A stretch of 64,000 bases of DNA from Pithys albifrons albifrons (taxonomy: Eukaryota; Chordata; Aves; Passeriformes; Thamnophilidae): positions 3,630,737 to 3,694,736 of the forward strand of contig NC_092464.1 of assembly GCF_047495875.1 (NCBI RefSeq), given 5' to 3'. Below the pieces are notes generated by a model. The model saw nothing but the letters and a program-made list of their open reading frames with translations. It did not search any database and had not been told where the DNA came from. A program made the translations under genes and the position numbers. Positions within the stretch are counted from its first letter, which is position 1, and each line of letters starts with the position of its first letter. Shown one piece after another: positions 11,686 through 23,300 of this stretch.

Positions 11686-11995
11686 GACTGTCTGGGAGAG
11701 GTGAATTGTTGCTCTCACTTTCTCTGGTTGCTCTGAGGTGAGTCAGTGGAAGGGAGCCAGTTCTGTCTTCTTCTTTTGCAAGCCCATTTGAGTTTCTCTT
11801 TTTTTCTTTTGCTCTTTTTTTAAAATATTTTTTTATTTAATAATTTCATATGGCTGAAGTGAAATATTTCATATCACAGTTAATTTTGTTTTCAAATGTT
11901 ATTTCTATGTTTCTCTTTTCAGGGGGAAAAACCCCGTCATAACATCCTTGTTTTAATGTTTTGTTCAAAATAAAGCACACTTGGTTTTGTTTGGT

Positions 11996-12556
11996 TCCCC
12001 TTTCCCCTTTTCCCTTTCCCTTTCCCTTTCCCCTTTCCCCTTTCCCCTTTCCCCTTTCCCTTTCCCCTCTCCCTCTCCCTCTCCCTCTCCCTCTCCCCTT
12101 TCCCTTTCCCTTTCCCTTTCCCTTTCCCTTTCCCTTCCCCTTCCCCTTTCCCCTTTCCCTCTCCCTCTCCCTCTCCCTCTCCCTTTCCCTTTCCCTTTCC
12201 CTTCCCCTTTCCCCTTCCCCTTTCCCTTTCCCTTTCCCCTTTCCCTTTCCCCTTCCCTTTTCCCCTTTCCCTCTCCCTCTCCCTCTCCCTCTCCCTTTCC
12301 CTTTCCCTTTCCCTTTCCCTTTCCCTTCCCCTTCCCCTTTCCCCTTTCCCTCTCCCTCTCCCTCTCCCTCTCCCTTTCCCTTTCCCTTTCCCTTCCCCTT
12401 TCCCCTTTCCCCTTCCCCTTTCCCTTTCCCTTTCCCCTTTCCCTTTCCCCTTCCCCTTCCCCTTCCCTTTTCCCCTTTCCCTCTCCCTCTCCCTCTCCCT
12501 CTCCCTCTCCCTCTCCCTCTCCCTTTCCCTTCCCCTTTCCCCTTTCCCCTTTCCCC
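11996..12556 (+). repeat. Polypyrimidine hexamer tract (CCCTTT/CCCTCT)
   Basis: About 560 bases contain only C and T on this strand. They are built from CCCTTT, CCCTCT and CCCCTT words in blocks. The block order recurs, for example near 12181 and 12372, so the tract has a higher-order period near 190 bases. The long frames through it are low-complexity artefacts. Confidence 0.97.
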
Positions 12557-15284
12557 CCTCCCAGCAGCCCTCCAAGCACAATCAGTTGTTCACACATTCC
12601 CTAATCACAATCCAGCTGGAAAATGCCCAAACCTTCCTCTTAGCTGGGGGACTTGGTGACGGCCCAGAACATACTCTGTAATTTTAATCCCAAGCTTTAT
12701 CCTTGCCCAGTTCTGGCCACAATTACAGTAATTCTCTCAGAAACTGCTGGTTCTTGGCCAGTAATAGAAGCAGGGAAGGATAAAACCATCCAGTTTTCTT
12801 CTCCAGGTCAGATAAATGTGATTACAAATCTAATTTACAAACAGATCCCTGGAAATGTGACCATCAGGAACCCAGAAAGGGCTGAGTTCAGGCTCAGCCA
12901 AGAGGGACCTTCTCCCATTGTGGACAAACACATTTGGCTTTTTGTCCAAAGCCAGAGCCTTCCTAAAACAGCACCAAGGAACCCTCTGTTTCACCTCCTG
13001 TGAACTAAACAGGACAAAGGGAGAGAGAACTGGAATTTAGTGGAGAACTGGACCCCACAGGCACTGACTGGGTGGGAAATGAGTGATAGGATGGAATGAA
13101 AACCTTCACCCAGTCCAAACCAAAACTCACACTGCACACCTAAATTTATTACATGACATAAATTCCTTCATCACTGCCAACTGAAATCATGTTTCTACCC
13201 AATCCCTGTGTTTTTCAGCTGGGAGCAGTGAGGACATAATGAAATATTATGGATTTTTTATGCCACAGAGCTCAGAGTTCAGTGGCTGATAAGAAACAGC
13301 CATTGATTAGACATCCCTGTGCAATAAATCTCTAAGGGCTGAGGGAGGCACATCCTGGACAGCAGTGGCCAACTCAGCATTGGGGTCTTGCTGCTGGTAC
13401 TTCCCTCCCTTTGGAAAACAAGAATCACAAGTGGATTCAGGTAAAAAGTGAAGTGGGGTGTAGCTGACAATGGGTGTAGCCACTTTTCAGGACCTGCCAG
13501 GAGAAAGGGAGAGGCAGAGAAATATGTTAGTGCTGCCATCACCTGATTTTATGCCCATCCATCAGTAGGAATGATTTCTCTCTGTGAACACGTGGCTTTT
13601 AAGGCTTTCAAAAAGTGTGGTGTTACAGCAGGGACGTGGTGCTGAGGCTCTTTGTGCCACAATCCCTTGGGATCCTTGGACAATCCAGAGTCTTCCTGAG
13701 CTTGTCTGAGGGCAGCCAAACTCCTTCTAAGGATTGCATCGAGTCACAGTTCAAACTTTATATCCCCAGTGGGAGGGATTGAATGCAACTGGTCGTGAGT
13801 TGGGAGTGAAGATAATTTAACCACTAAAAATTGATTTCCTACTACATGGGAAATTGCTTTAATGTCATGGAGCTCACAGAAGTCCCTGTTCTGCTGTTTT
13901 GCCATGGAAACCACAGAGGATCAAAGGAAAAAGATGACATTGACCATCTTTAAACACGGCCCTTTCTTATAGAGAATGATATTTTTGCAGTCATGAAAAG
14001 CCTCTTCATCACTGAACTTACACAAAGAAACCAAGCTCAGAAACCTTCAGACAAATGTGATTGCATATTCTGTCAAATTCAGAATAATGGTGTGTGCCTG
14101 AGAAAAGCAATTCCTTGTCAGCCAGCAAGGGTGGCTCTTGTACAGAGGACACACAGCTGGGATAGAAGATGGTTGGGTTGATTTTTGCCTCAGACTTCTC
14201 AGGTGACCTTCATCACACCCATGTACATTAATTTCTGGGCAGTGATTGGAGTTCCTCCCATGGAAGACAGTTTTTGGCAGAATGTGATTATCCTCACCTC
14301 TATAGACACAGGATAAATGGAACTGGCTGGTTTTCCCTTTCCCTCCTGTAACCTCTTTTTATGATTTCTGGTTTAACCCACCGAGGGATCAGCTTTGCTT
14401 CTCAGAATGGCTCAGAGCATCAGACCCTCTGCTTTTAAAATACAATGGTTAATCCACACAGAAAGGAAGGACATTTATAGCCAAGACTTGTCATTCCAAG
14501 TTGTAGATTTGGCCTTTCTCATTAGTGTGAACCATGGGTGTAAATCAGCTTTAGAAGGGGGAGTGCTGTGGAACTGGCCCCATGGACAAGGAAAAGCTCA
14601 CTGACCTCTAACTAGGATCTATTTTCACTGCCTGATATTAATGTGAATTAAATAATGTGTCTTTTGCATGAACAATTATTGTTCACTTGTAGTTTTGCCT
14701 GCCAGGCTTTTCTCCAAGCCAAGGGAAGGTTTGTGCTTTGTCCTGAGCAATAAAGACCTCAAAAGACAGTGCCACTGAAGGGGACACACAGCAGGGATGG
14801 AAGGAACACTGCCAGGATCCAGGGGCACATGCAGCTCTCTGGGGGAGGCTGGAGAAAGCTGCAAAGCCAAGCTCACCATCCAAAGCTCAGGAAGTCTCTG
14901 GTCACCTGGCAGGGTGGGAGAGGTGCTGGAGATGAGCACTGCTGGATCTGCTGCTCCAGGGACCAGTGGAGAAGCTACCAGAGCTTGGCATGCACCTTGT
15001 GTGGAGGAGGCAGAGACAGAGCCCAGCTCTGCAGTGCCACCACCATGCAGGGGCACTGCTAATGCAAAGGGAGAGTGTAAAGTCTCCTGGGCAATTCCAT
15101 GCCTGAAAGAAATGTCAATTTAAATGGCTTGGTAACAATTTGGAACCAACTAGCAGAGATGTGGAGGCTCTGCAAAATCCATGTTGGAAGAGCAGTCCAT
15201 TTCTTTCCAAGGAGAAGGATGTTTAACCCCTGACCTGACTGTTGTCCTTCCCTTCATACCTGCAAAAGACCTGGGACTCCTTGC
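12557..15284. other. Intergenic, no feature seen
   Basis: Unique-looking sequence of moderate GC. An open frame at 12653-13003 (116 codons) has no recognisable motif or splice context and is not called a gene. Confidence 0.5.
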
Positions 15285-15550
15285 AGGGGCATGGAGTGAC
15301 AGGAAAAGGGCTCATGGCCCTAAACTGACAGAGGGCAGGTTTAGATTAAATTTTTGGAAGGAATTCCTCCCTGTGAGGGTGGTGGATCACTGGCACAGGT
15401 TGCCCAGAGAAGCTGTGGCTGCCCCATCCCTGCAAGCAGGTTGGACAGGGCTTGGAGCAACCTGGTCTAGCAGAAGGTGTCCCAGCCAAAGGCAGGGGAG
15501 TTGGAACTAGGTGACCTGAAGGCCCTTCCAATCCATTCTGTGATTCTGTG
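15285..15550 (+). mobile_element. CR1 3' end, older subfamily, plus orientation
   Basis: Words GGCACAGGTTGCCCAGAGAA and GGTGTCCCAGCCAAAGGCAG are followed by a tail CCATTCTGTGATTCTGTGG. There is a small deletion after CCCATCCCTGCA. Confidence 0.8.
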
Positions 15551-15855
15551 GAGTTGTTAATTGTCTAATTATTGCTACAGCCAGACATCCTGTGCTTGTA
15601 AATGATGTACAGTGAGTATGTGCCTGTCCAGTACTGAGGTGGATGGGTCAAGTGTCTCTCGTTGTTCTTGTAATGTCCCGATTATGATTTCACGCCACCA
15701 GTGCTATGGAATCACATCTGGTTGTGACAAGCCCAACCAAAAACATCACCTTGAGCTGGACATTGCCTCATAAGATGCCCTTGGTCACTCTATATTCCAA
15801 ATCTTGCAGAGAGCACTGGATGTCACCCATCTTTTGGATAAAGCATTTTGGTTCC

Positions 15856-16483
15856 TGTCCTAGTTCAGCAGGAGGGACCAGCTAACCCTGTGTGGGGGTG
15901 ATCAAAGCTGTGTATTCTACCCCCTCTATTCATTCCCCAAGGTCAATGGGCCATTAGCAGCAGCTGCCCAGGGAGTCATTATCACCTTCACACCCAGCCT
16001 GAGGGGACAGAGCTGCTAATGGGCCATCAACAGCTCAACACCCCCTGGCTCCCAGAGTTAATCACCCATTGTGTGAGTCCCCGCCCAGGGGGAGGGACTG
16101 GGTGCTCCCTGAGGGTACATAAGTGGTGGGTAAGAAGACTTTGGTAACTTCTTGTTGGATCCAGAGGAGCAGCAGGACCTCAACAGGAGGAGATCACCAC
16201 TCTCGCCCAGACCACAGCCCTCGCCTGCACCAACAGGTTTTTCATTTCCTTTTGCTCTGGACTTGGGGGAACCACAGAGGTCTCAGCACAAGGGCAAACA
16301 AACCCCCCTTGGGTTTGTGCTCCAGGGCACTGGGTTATACTGCTGGGGTTTTGTGAGTTGAAAGCAATTTCCCTTTTGTATCAGTGTTTTTATTGTAATA
16401 TTATTATTAAATTTTAGCTCTGACTTATAATCTCTCTTGTGGTGAGTTCATTTCCCCTGCTGGTTCACCTTTAAACCAGCACA
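15856..16483 (+). mobile_element. Solo LTR with 5-bp target duplication
   Basis: A 628-base element starts TGTCCTAGTTCAGCAGG and ends TTAAACCAGCACA, with TG...CA termini. GTTCC occurs immediately before (15851-15855) and after (16484-16488). Inside are a TATA-like TACATAAG at about 16116 and an ATTAAA poly(A) signal at 16406-16411. No internal viral gene is attached, so this is a solo LTR. A 5-bp duplication is most usual for ERVL-type elements. Strand is set by the order of TATA and poly(A) signals. Confidence 0.8.
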
Positions 16484-16488
16484 GTTCC

Positions 16489-17114
16489 TTATACTGGTAT
16501 GAGATTTCTATGGGTGAAATGAACCTATCCTGTCTGCTCTCTGAGAGCTGCTGAGAAGTTCTACTTCATTTCTGGCAGTTGAGTGTGTTCAGCTGTGAAG
16601 GGAATAAGAACAAATATGGGGATTTTTAATATATTTTTGGGTTTTCCTCTTCTTGGGGGCTGCTTATGAACTGCTGCAGTCTGTGATGTGAAACACAGAC
16701 CTTTGCTTTGTCCTGTCCATCCAGGGCATGAGGGGATTCTCCTGGGGATGCATTCGAGTGGCACAGCACAGGGAGGCAGTTGCAGGATATGCCAGCACTG
16801 ACCCTACACTTGCAACAATCCATGCATGTGTATCTGTGTCTGTGGGTGTATCTGCCTGCAAATCCAGGAATCATTTCAGATCTCTTGGTCATGGCAGAAG
16901 AAGGATGGTGTGTTTGTAACTGCATGATTATTACCTCCACAAGACCATCCACCCACCCAGCTCATGCAGGGGCTGGAGGTTTTGGGGATCACTCATGCTG
17001 GGACTGGTACTGATTCTTCTGCTGCCATAGATGTTCCCAAAGAAGGTCTCCTCAGCACCCTGATCTAGTTGAAGATGTCCCTGCTCATTCCTTTAAAGGT
17101 CCTTTACAACCCAG
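16489..17114. other. Spacer between the two LTRs
   Basis: 626 bases without any gag, pol or env-like reading frame, so the two LTRs are not the ends of one provirus with coding content. Sequence near 17090 (AAAGGTCCTTTACAACCCAG) resembles the last bases of a CR1 tail. Confidence 0.6.
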
Positions 17115-17832
17115 TGTCCCAGTTCAGCAGGTGGGACCAGTTTATCCCTGTGTGGGTGTGACCAAAGCTGTGTGTTCTCCACCCTCTCTTCATTTCCCAG
17201 GAACTGTTCCCAATGGACCATTTGCAGCAGCTGCCCAGGGCACACCTGACCCCTCAGGCTGGGAGCTGGCTGGGAAAGAAGCCTGGGAGAGGAGCTGGGA
17301 GAACTCCCCTGCAGGGAGTCCTTGGCACCTCCACACCCACCTGAGGGGTCATGTCTGCTCATGGGCCAGCAATGATTCCAAAAGTACCCCACGACTCACA
17401 GAGTCATCACCCAGTGTGGAACTCCCTGCACTGGGGGAGGGACTGGGTGCTCCCACCTGGACCTGAGGGCATATAATCTTGGACTTTGAAGACCTTGGGG
17501 ACTACTCATCAGATCCAGAGGAGGAGCAGAACCTCGACAGGAGGAGCCCACCACTCTCAACCAGACTGTGCCATCATCTGTACCAACAGGTTTGTCCCTT
17601 CCTTTTATTTTGGACTCAGGGAAACCACATGGGGCTCAGCACAGGGGCCAACAAACACCATTCTATTCGTGCCCAGGGTGCTGGGTTATACTACTGGGTT
17701 TTGTGGGTTAAAAGTGATTTCTCTTTGTGTCACTGCATTTATTGTAATATTTTTATTAAATTGTAACTCTGACTTATAATCTCTCCTGAGCTGGGTTCAT
17801 TTCTCCTGCTGGTTTGCCTTTAAACCAGCACA
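17115..17832 (+). mobile_element. Second LTR of the same family
   Basis: This copy is 718 bases and starts TGTCCCAGTTCAGCAGG. It ends with the same TTAAACCAGCACA and lies in the same orientation as the LTR 630 bases to its left. It carries a TATA-like CATATAAT near 17470 and ATTAAA at 17755-17760. It has about 90 extra bases after GCAGCTGCCCAGGG relative to the first. The flanking five bases (CCCAG and CTCAA) do not match. Confidence 0.75.
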
Positions 17833-19435
17833 CTCAAACATTTACATGATTTTAGGAGTGGTCTATCTGGTTAAACTTACCAAGTATGAGGTCACCATGC
17901 CTAACTCAGGGCAACCACCTCACCACCTCACCACCTTCTTACCCTTTCTCCTGTCCGTGTCTCTTCAGGACTGCGAGAAAACAATTAAAATAGCAGGTGG
18001 ATCACAGACACAATGTCTTCACAATGGTTTTATTGCTTCTTTCCAGCAGTGTCAACCATGGAGAAGAACCTCCTCTGAAGCAAGGAGATGAACCCAAATA
18101 CAAAGGAAAAAAAATATAGCCAATTCATTGCATATGTACAGAGTCAGAACCAAATAAATAACATCAGGCAAAAGGCCATGAAACAAGGCAGAGATTTCAC
18201 CTGTGCTGAGCAAGCAGGTCTGTTCTCACTGGCATGAAGGACATACATCACAAGCACCAAGGTACAGAAGAGTCCACAGAGAGGGGCATTCTGTGAGTCT
18301 CTGGTCACAGCCAGTTTCCATCACTCTCTGCTGTCAAAGCCTATTTACAGGAGGGCAGAGCAGAGGTGCTCACAGCTTGAGTGAGAAGAGTCAGCTGGCA
18401 CCAGCTACCAACCAACAGCTTGAGGTGTTTGAAAGAGAGTCTGAAAAATGTACTTTTGCATCCAGAAGTGCCTTTTTGGACTTAATTTATCGCCTTCATC
18501 TGAGTATCAAAAATGTGTTTATTTATTTTTAAAATCTGCTATTCAGGTTTCCTCTATGTACAGAATATCCACAGAACTGGGGTATAAAACACTCTGCTGA
18601 TGCCAATGTGTGTGTCCTAAAGGTCAGGCCCTCAGACCTGTTTTCCTTACAGACCTGTTATGTGGTCTCCAGGCCCAAAGCTTGTCTTCTTTGCTGTGGC
18701 TTCACAGCATTCCAGAAATAACCAGGGTTTCAACCCCAGGGCTCTTCAGTACAAAGCACAACACCATGCAGGCAAACAAGGAGTCAGGACATTCAGTAGG
18801 AGGTGGAATTGCTGGTCTGTGGTCCCAAGAAACCCCCAATTCCTAAAAGCCATAGTTTATACCTGTACAGGTCTCCTGGGAAAATACCAAAGCCAGTCAT
18901 TCTAATCATACCTCATCAGACTGGTATGTAAATACTGAGTTTGGAGATGGGATGAAAAGTTGACTGGCAGAAATAAAATGGATTGCAATCCATGCTGGTC
19001 TGGATTTTTGGGACATCAGACTCCATGTTCCAGTCTGGGAATGAAGTATTTTCCTTACTACTTTTCTGTTTACTTCTGGAATGATGCCAGCAGAGTCATT
19101 CTGGATTGATATGGGCACATGTGAAGCCAAAAGCTTGGCCACCTACTCTCTGAGTGTTATCTACAATCAAGCAGCTTTCTGGCCCTGCCCAGCAGCAGCA
19201 TCGGTGTGGGAACTGTGCAAAGTTGCATTGTGAGCCAGGGAGCTCAGGGCTCCAGCCCTGGCTCCAAGAGTCTGAACATTCATCCCTGCAGAGATGCCAT
19301 GGAGGGAGCACAAGGCTGGGCAGGAAGCTGGGCTGTGCCAGCACCCCAGTCAGGATCCTTCCTTCAGCTACACAGCCCAGACACGATGGGAAGGAGAATG
19401 TTTTACATGGGCTTTGATGTTACACCTTCCAGAGA
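17833..19435. other. Intergenic with a minus-strand poly(A)-like signal
   Basis: No coding exon was recognised. On the minus strand it reads like a non-coding 3' end, with the AATAAA noted separately at 18029. Confidence 0.4.
18029..18034 (-). terminator. Canonical poly(A) signal AATAAA, minus strand, transcript unknown
   Basis: AATAAA on the minus strand is followed downstream by a TGTGTCTGTG run (about 18003-18012), an arrangement like a genuine cleavage site. It lies about 7.4 kb past the VIPR1 stop. It could end an extended VIPR1 3' UTR, a separate non-coding RNA, or be chance. Confidence 0.25.
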
Positions 19436-20345
19436 AGGAACTTTGCTTCTGATCCACCTGTATTTCTAGAGAAGAAACTCTGCTTCTGATCCACCTGTAC
19501 TTCTAGAGAAGAAACTCTGCTTCTGATCCACCTGTATTTCTAGAGAAGGAGCTCTGCTTCTGACCCACCTGTATTTCTAGAGCTCTGCTTCTGATCCACC
19601 TGTATTTCCAGAGAAGGAGCTCTGCTTCTGATCCACCTGTATTTCTAGAGAAGAAACTCTGCTTCTGATCCACCTGTATTTCTAGAGAAGAAACTCTGCT
19701 TCTGATCCACCTGTACTTCTAGAGAAGGAGCTCTGCTTCTGATCCACCTGTACTTCTAGAGAAGGAGCTCTGCTTCTGACCCACCTGTATTTCTAGAGCT
19801 CTGCTTCTGATCCACCTGTATTTCTAGAGCTCTGCTTCTGATCCACCTGCATTTCCAGAGAAGGAGCTCTGCTTCTGATCCACCTGCATTTCTAGAGCTC
19901 TGCTTCTGATCCACCTGTATTTCTAGAGGAGCTCTCCTTCTGATCCACCTGTATTTCCAGAGAAGGAGCTCTGCTCCTGATCCACCTGTATTTCTAGAGT
20001 TCTGCTTCTGATCCACCTGTATTTCCAGAGAAGGAGTTCTGCTCCTGATCCACCTGTATTTCTAGAGTTCTGCTTCTGATCCACCTGTATTTCCAGAGAA
20101 GGAGTTCTGCTTCTGATCCACCTGTATTTCTAGAGTTCTGCTCCTGATCCACCTGTATTTCCAGAGAAGTTCTGCTTCTGATCCACCTGTATTTCCAGAG
20201 AAGGAGTTCTGCTTCTGATCCACCTGTATTTCTAGAGGAGCTCTGCTTCTGATCCACCTGTATTTCCAGAGAAGGAGTTCTGCTTCTGATCCACCTGTAT
20301 TTCTAGAGAAGAAACTCTGCTCCTGATCCACCTGTATTTCCACAG
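19436..20345. repeat. Minisatellite, about 26 units of 31-37 bp
   Basis: The core is CTGATCCACCTGTATTTCTA. Units end in GAGAAGAAACTCTGCTT, GAGAAGGAGCTCTGCTT, GAGGAGCTCTGCTT or GAGCTCTGCTT, giving 37, 34 and 31 bases. In the right half, long (CCAGAGAAGGAG) and short (CTAGAG) forms alternate, forming a dimeric higher-order unit of about 68 bases. Confidence 0.95.
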
Positions 20346-23300
20346 GCCCTTTATCAAACCAAGCTGAACTTGTGCAGACAGAATAAAATAAGCTTCACAA
20401 AGACAGCATTTCCCAGCTGCTGAAATTCCCTTTTAGTCTGAAAATACTTCCTATTTCCTGAAGAAACCCACCAGGTTTTCCCTTGTTTAAACACTGGGGT
20501 GAAGCTAAAAGGAATGGAGACCAAGTAATCCCTCCAAGCCCCTTTAATCCCTGCCATGCAGCCAAGTGATGTTCTTTCACTCCTGAGCTTTCTTTGGAAC
20601 TTTATTTTGCCTTTCAAAAGCCACTGGCAAACCTCCAGCAATCAGCAGGTGTATCTCTCTCTGAAATATTTCCATCAGATTGGGACAGAGGTTTGGGGTT
20701 AATCCCTCTGCTCACGTAGTGCTGTGGCACAGACATGACCTTGTCTCATGGGAAACAAAAAGGATGTTGAGAAAGAAGTAAATCTGATAATTAGTTAATG
20801 TGCAAAACACCTTTTCTCTAGCAGCACCTTCCTTGAGAAAAATATAACTGCTTCCTAGGCCAAAAACCCCAAACAAAACCAAAATAAAAATAAAATATTC
20901 AAGTGTTTCATCTCCTGGCCTTTCGGATTTCAAAAATTAGTTTTAATGCCCTGAAATTCTGCAACAGCCCAGAATTTCTTTACTCTCTTTTCTTTTTAAC
21001 CCCAAACATGGTCATATTCTCATTTCTTGCTGCTCCTGAGAGGGTCACAGAGCAACACAGGTCTCAGCTGAATAGAAATATCTACAGCTTAATCTGAGTA
21101 TTGAAGCTTCTACCTCTGCTCCTTGAGACAATAATTCAATGTTTGTATTGCAATTATTCCATAATTATTCATAATTTTAAATAATTTAATCACTGAAATG
21201 CAGAGTGATTAATTAACAAGAGGGGCTTGCTCTCTCACTGGTATAAAAAGGGAGCAAAAATTCCAGATTAAAGACAAAGGAATTATTTAAGGGCAATCCC
21301 AGTGGAATGCTGGTGTAATGCAGAAGTCACTGCAGTGAACTGATCAGTGCAAGTGGGATCAGAATTTGGCTTAATTTCTGTAAGGAGTTTTGGAGTCCCA
21401 ATTCATGGTCCTCAAACAGCCCTGTCACATCTCCAGGTGTGCCTCTTGGTATTACTTTGCAGCCAATTAGTGCAATTGCTTTGCTGGAGTCACTCCTGTG
21501 TTACACTGGACTGGGGGTCACACTGGGGCTTGCACTGTGTGCTCTGGGTGGGACCAGCACAGCCCAGTCCAGCTTGTCTTTTGTGGTGAAGTCCTTCAAC
21601 TCCAATTTTACTGATGAGTTGGATGAAAAACAGAGTAGAGGAAGCCAAATTCTGGAGCCAAATTCCTGCACTAAAAGCAGATCTGGTGCCAATGCCATCA
21701 TTCCCTGGCTTGCCCACGTCTCCAGGGTGAAAAGCTCTGATTTCACCACTGACTCCTGAGTTCTCCAGAAATCCCAGGCCAAGGCAGCTGGGCTGGCAGC
21801 TCTGCCCTGCCTGTACCACTCAGTGCCATGCCTGGCACAGCAGGTACGTTCAGCACATTCATTTAATCCCTCCAACACCCTTGGCAGCATAATGGCAACG
21901 TGGCTGGATGTTCAGGGAGGAGAGAACTGCCAGGAGGGTGCCTGGGGCACTGTTCTGGCACACTGATGCTCTCCACACTTTTTGAAGGAGCCCCTCAGTT
22001 TAGAAAACAGCCTCTCCTCAGGCTCCTGTGCAGAACAGCCTGGTGGGGAATCTCCCAGGCTGCAGAAGATCCTGTGGAAGGGGTGAATAACCAGCTGGAT
22101 TTTTCCCTGTCATGTATCTAAAAGACAAACCTGCTGTCAGTGCCTTTGGCATGTGGTTGATGCTGGGACAGAAATGAAGCTGAAAACACAAAGCAGAAAC
22201 TCCTCCTGCAAGTGGAGCTACAAGCACAGGGAGAACAGAAGGAAGGTGATCGGGGGGAAATGCACAACGTGTCTCACTGCTGATGGCTCACAGACCTCCT
22301 ATGCCAGGAAGGCTGCCTGGAACAGATGGCCAGGGATTCCCTCACATCCCACAAAGGAGCCTGCTGGGAATGCTGCATCAGTTCTGCTTGACAGCTCCGT
22401 GCTCAGGCTCCTCTTTGACTTGGCTGGGACCTGGGACTCCAGTTCACACCTCAGGTACCTCAGTGGATGCATCACGAGATTGGGCAGCCCATCAAATTTG
22501 TTGGGCATACATAGTTCCCATAAGAGATTAAGAAGGGGAATGGCTTTGCAGCCTGATGATTTCAATCTTTCCCTGACTGGCATTGCTTCAAAACTCTGAA
22601 CCAGTGAGAAAAAGCATTTTATACCAAGTGGAGTGACTTGGAAGCTGAGAGAGAGTTTTCCCTTGCTGCTTCTGGGCTTCCTTGCAGCCAGCCATTCAGT
22701 TGGCAAAATGCAGAGCTGGGTCAAATCCTTGCTTTGAACCAGGCACAGGAGAAGAATCCCTGGTACTGGTGGGATTCCTCCAGCAGTTCCTGTGTGAGTC
22801 CTACTCCAGGTCTGAAAGTGCTCACCAGAACAACACGAGCACCAAACATAAAGAGAATCACAGAATATCCTGAGTTTGAAGGGACCCACAAGGATCATCA
22901 AAGTACAACTCCTGGCCCTGGACAGGACACCCCAACAAATCCCACCCTGTGCCTGAGAGCACTGTCCAAACAATTCTTGAGCTCTGAAAGCTCTGAAAAA
23001 AACCAAAAAAAGAGTGTTTGCCTCTGAGAACCTTGTGAGGATTTAAGTGAGATGTTGTTTCAGGGTATCAGGGCATGAGAGTTTCAGTGCAAGAAATATG
23101 GGGAAATTTCAAGCATCCCATTGCTTTCTCTGCATTTTGGGAATCAGAGAGCTGCTCAGAGAGCATTTTGAAGCTCTTATGTCACTGCTGGTATGGTCTC
23201 AGAGTGATGAAGCCATAACAAAGCTGGCTGACACCTGGCTGGCCTGGGCTCACCAGCAGTTTAATTCCAGGAATCTTCACAACATTTACTCATCCTCTTA

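Larger units (their letters stand above)
9701..11995. other. Intergenic between CR1 copies and the pyrimidine tract
   Basis: Apart from CR1 at 10478-10761 and 11576-11685, the sequence is unique and shows no gene. It becomes T-rich just before the pyrimidine tract. Confidence 0.5.

Noticed and set aside
11937..12659. Four long overlapping open frames of 200-232 codons
   Set aside because: They are Pro/Phe/Ser/Leu or Gly/Lys/Glu/Arg low-complexity translations of the hexamer tract, open on both strands because the tract lacks stop triplets.
12653..13003. 116-codon plus-strand frame
   Set aside because: No recognisable motif, no splice or promoter context. It was not called a gene.
15856..17832. 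A single provirus bounded by the two LTRs
   Set aside because: The spacer is only about 630 bases, has no gag, pol or env similarity, and the left LTR has its own target duplication.
22299..23006. 235-codon minus-strand frame downstream of VIPR1
   Set aside because: No domain, no splice context and it overlaps a CR1 tail. It is judged a chance frame.
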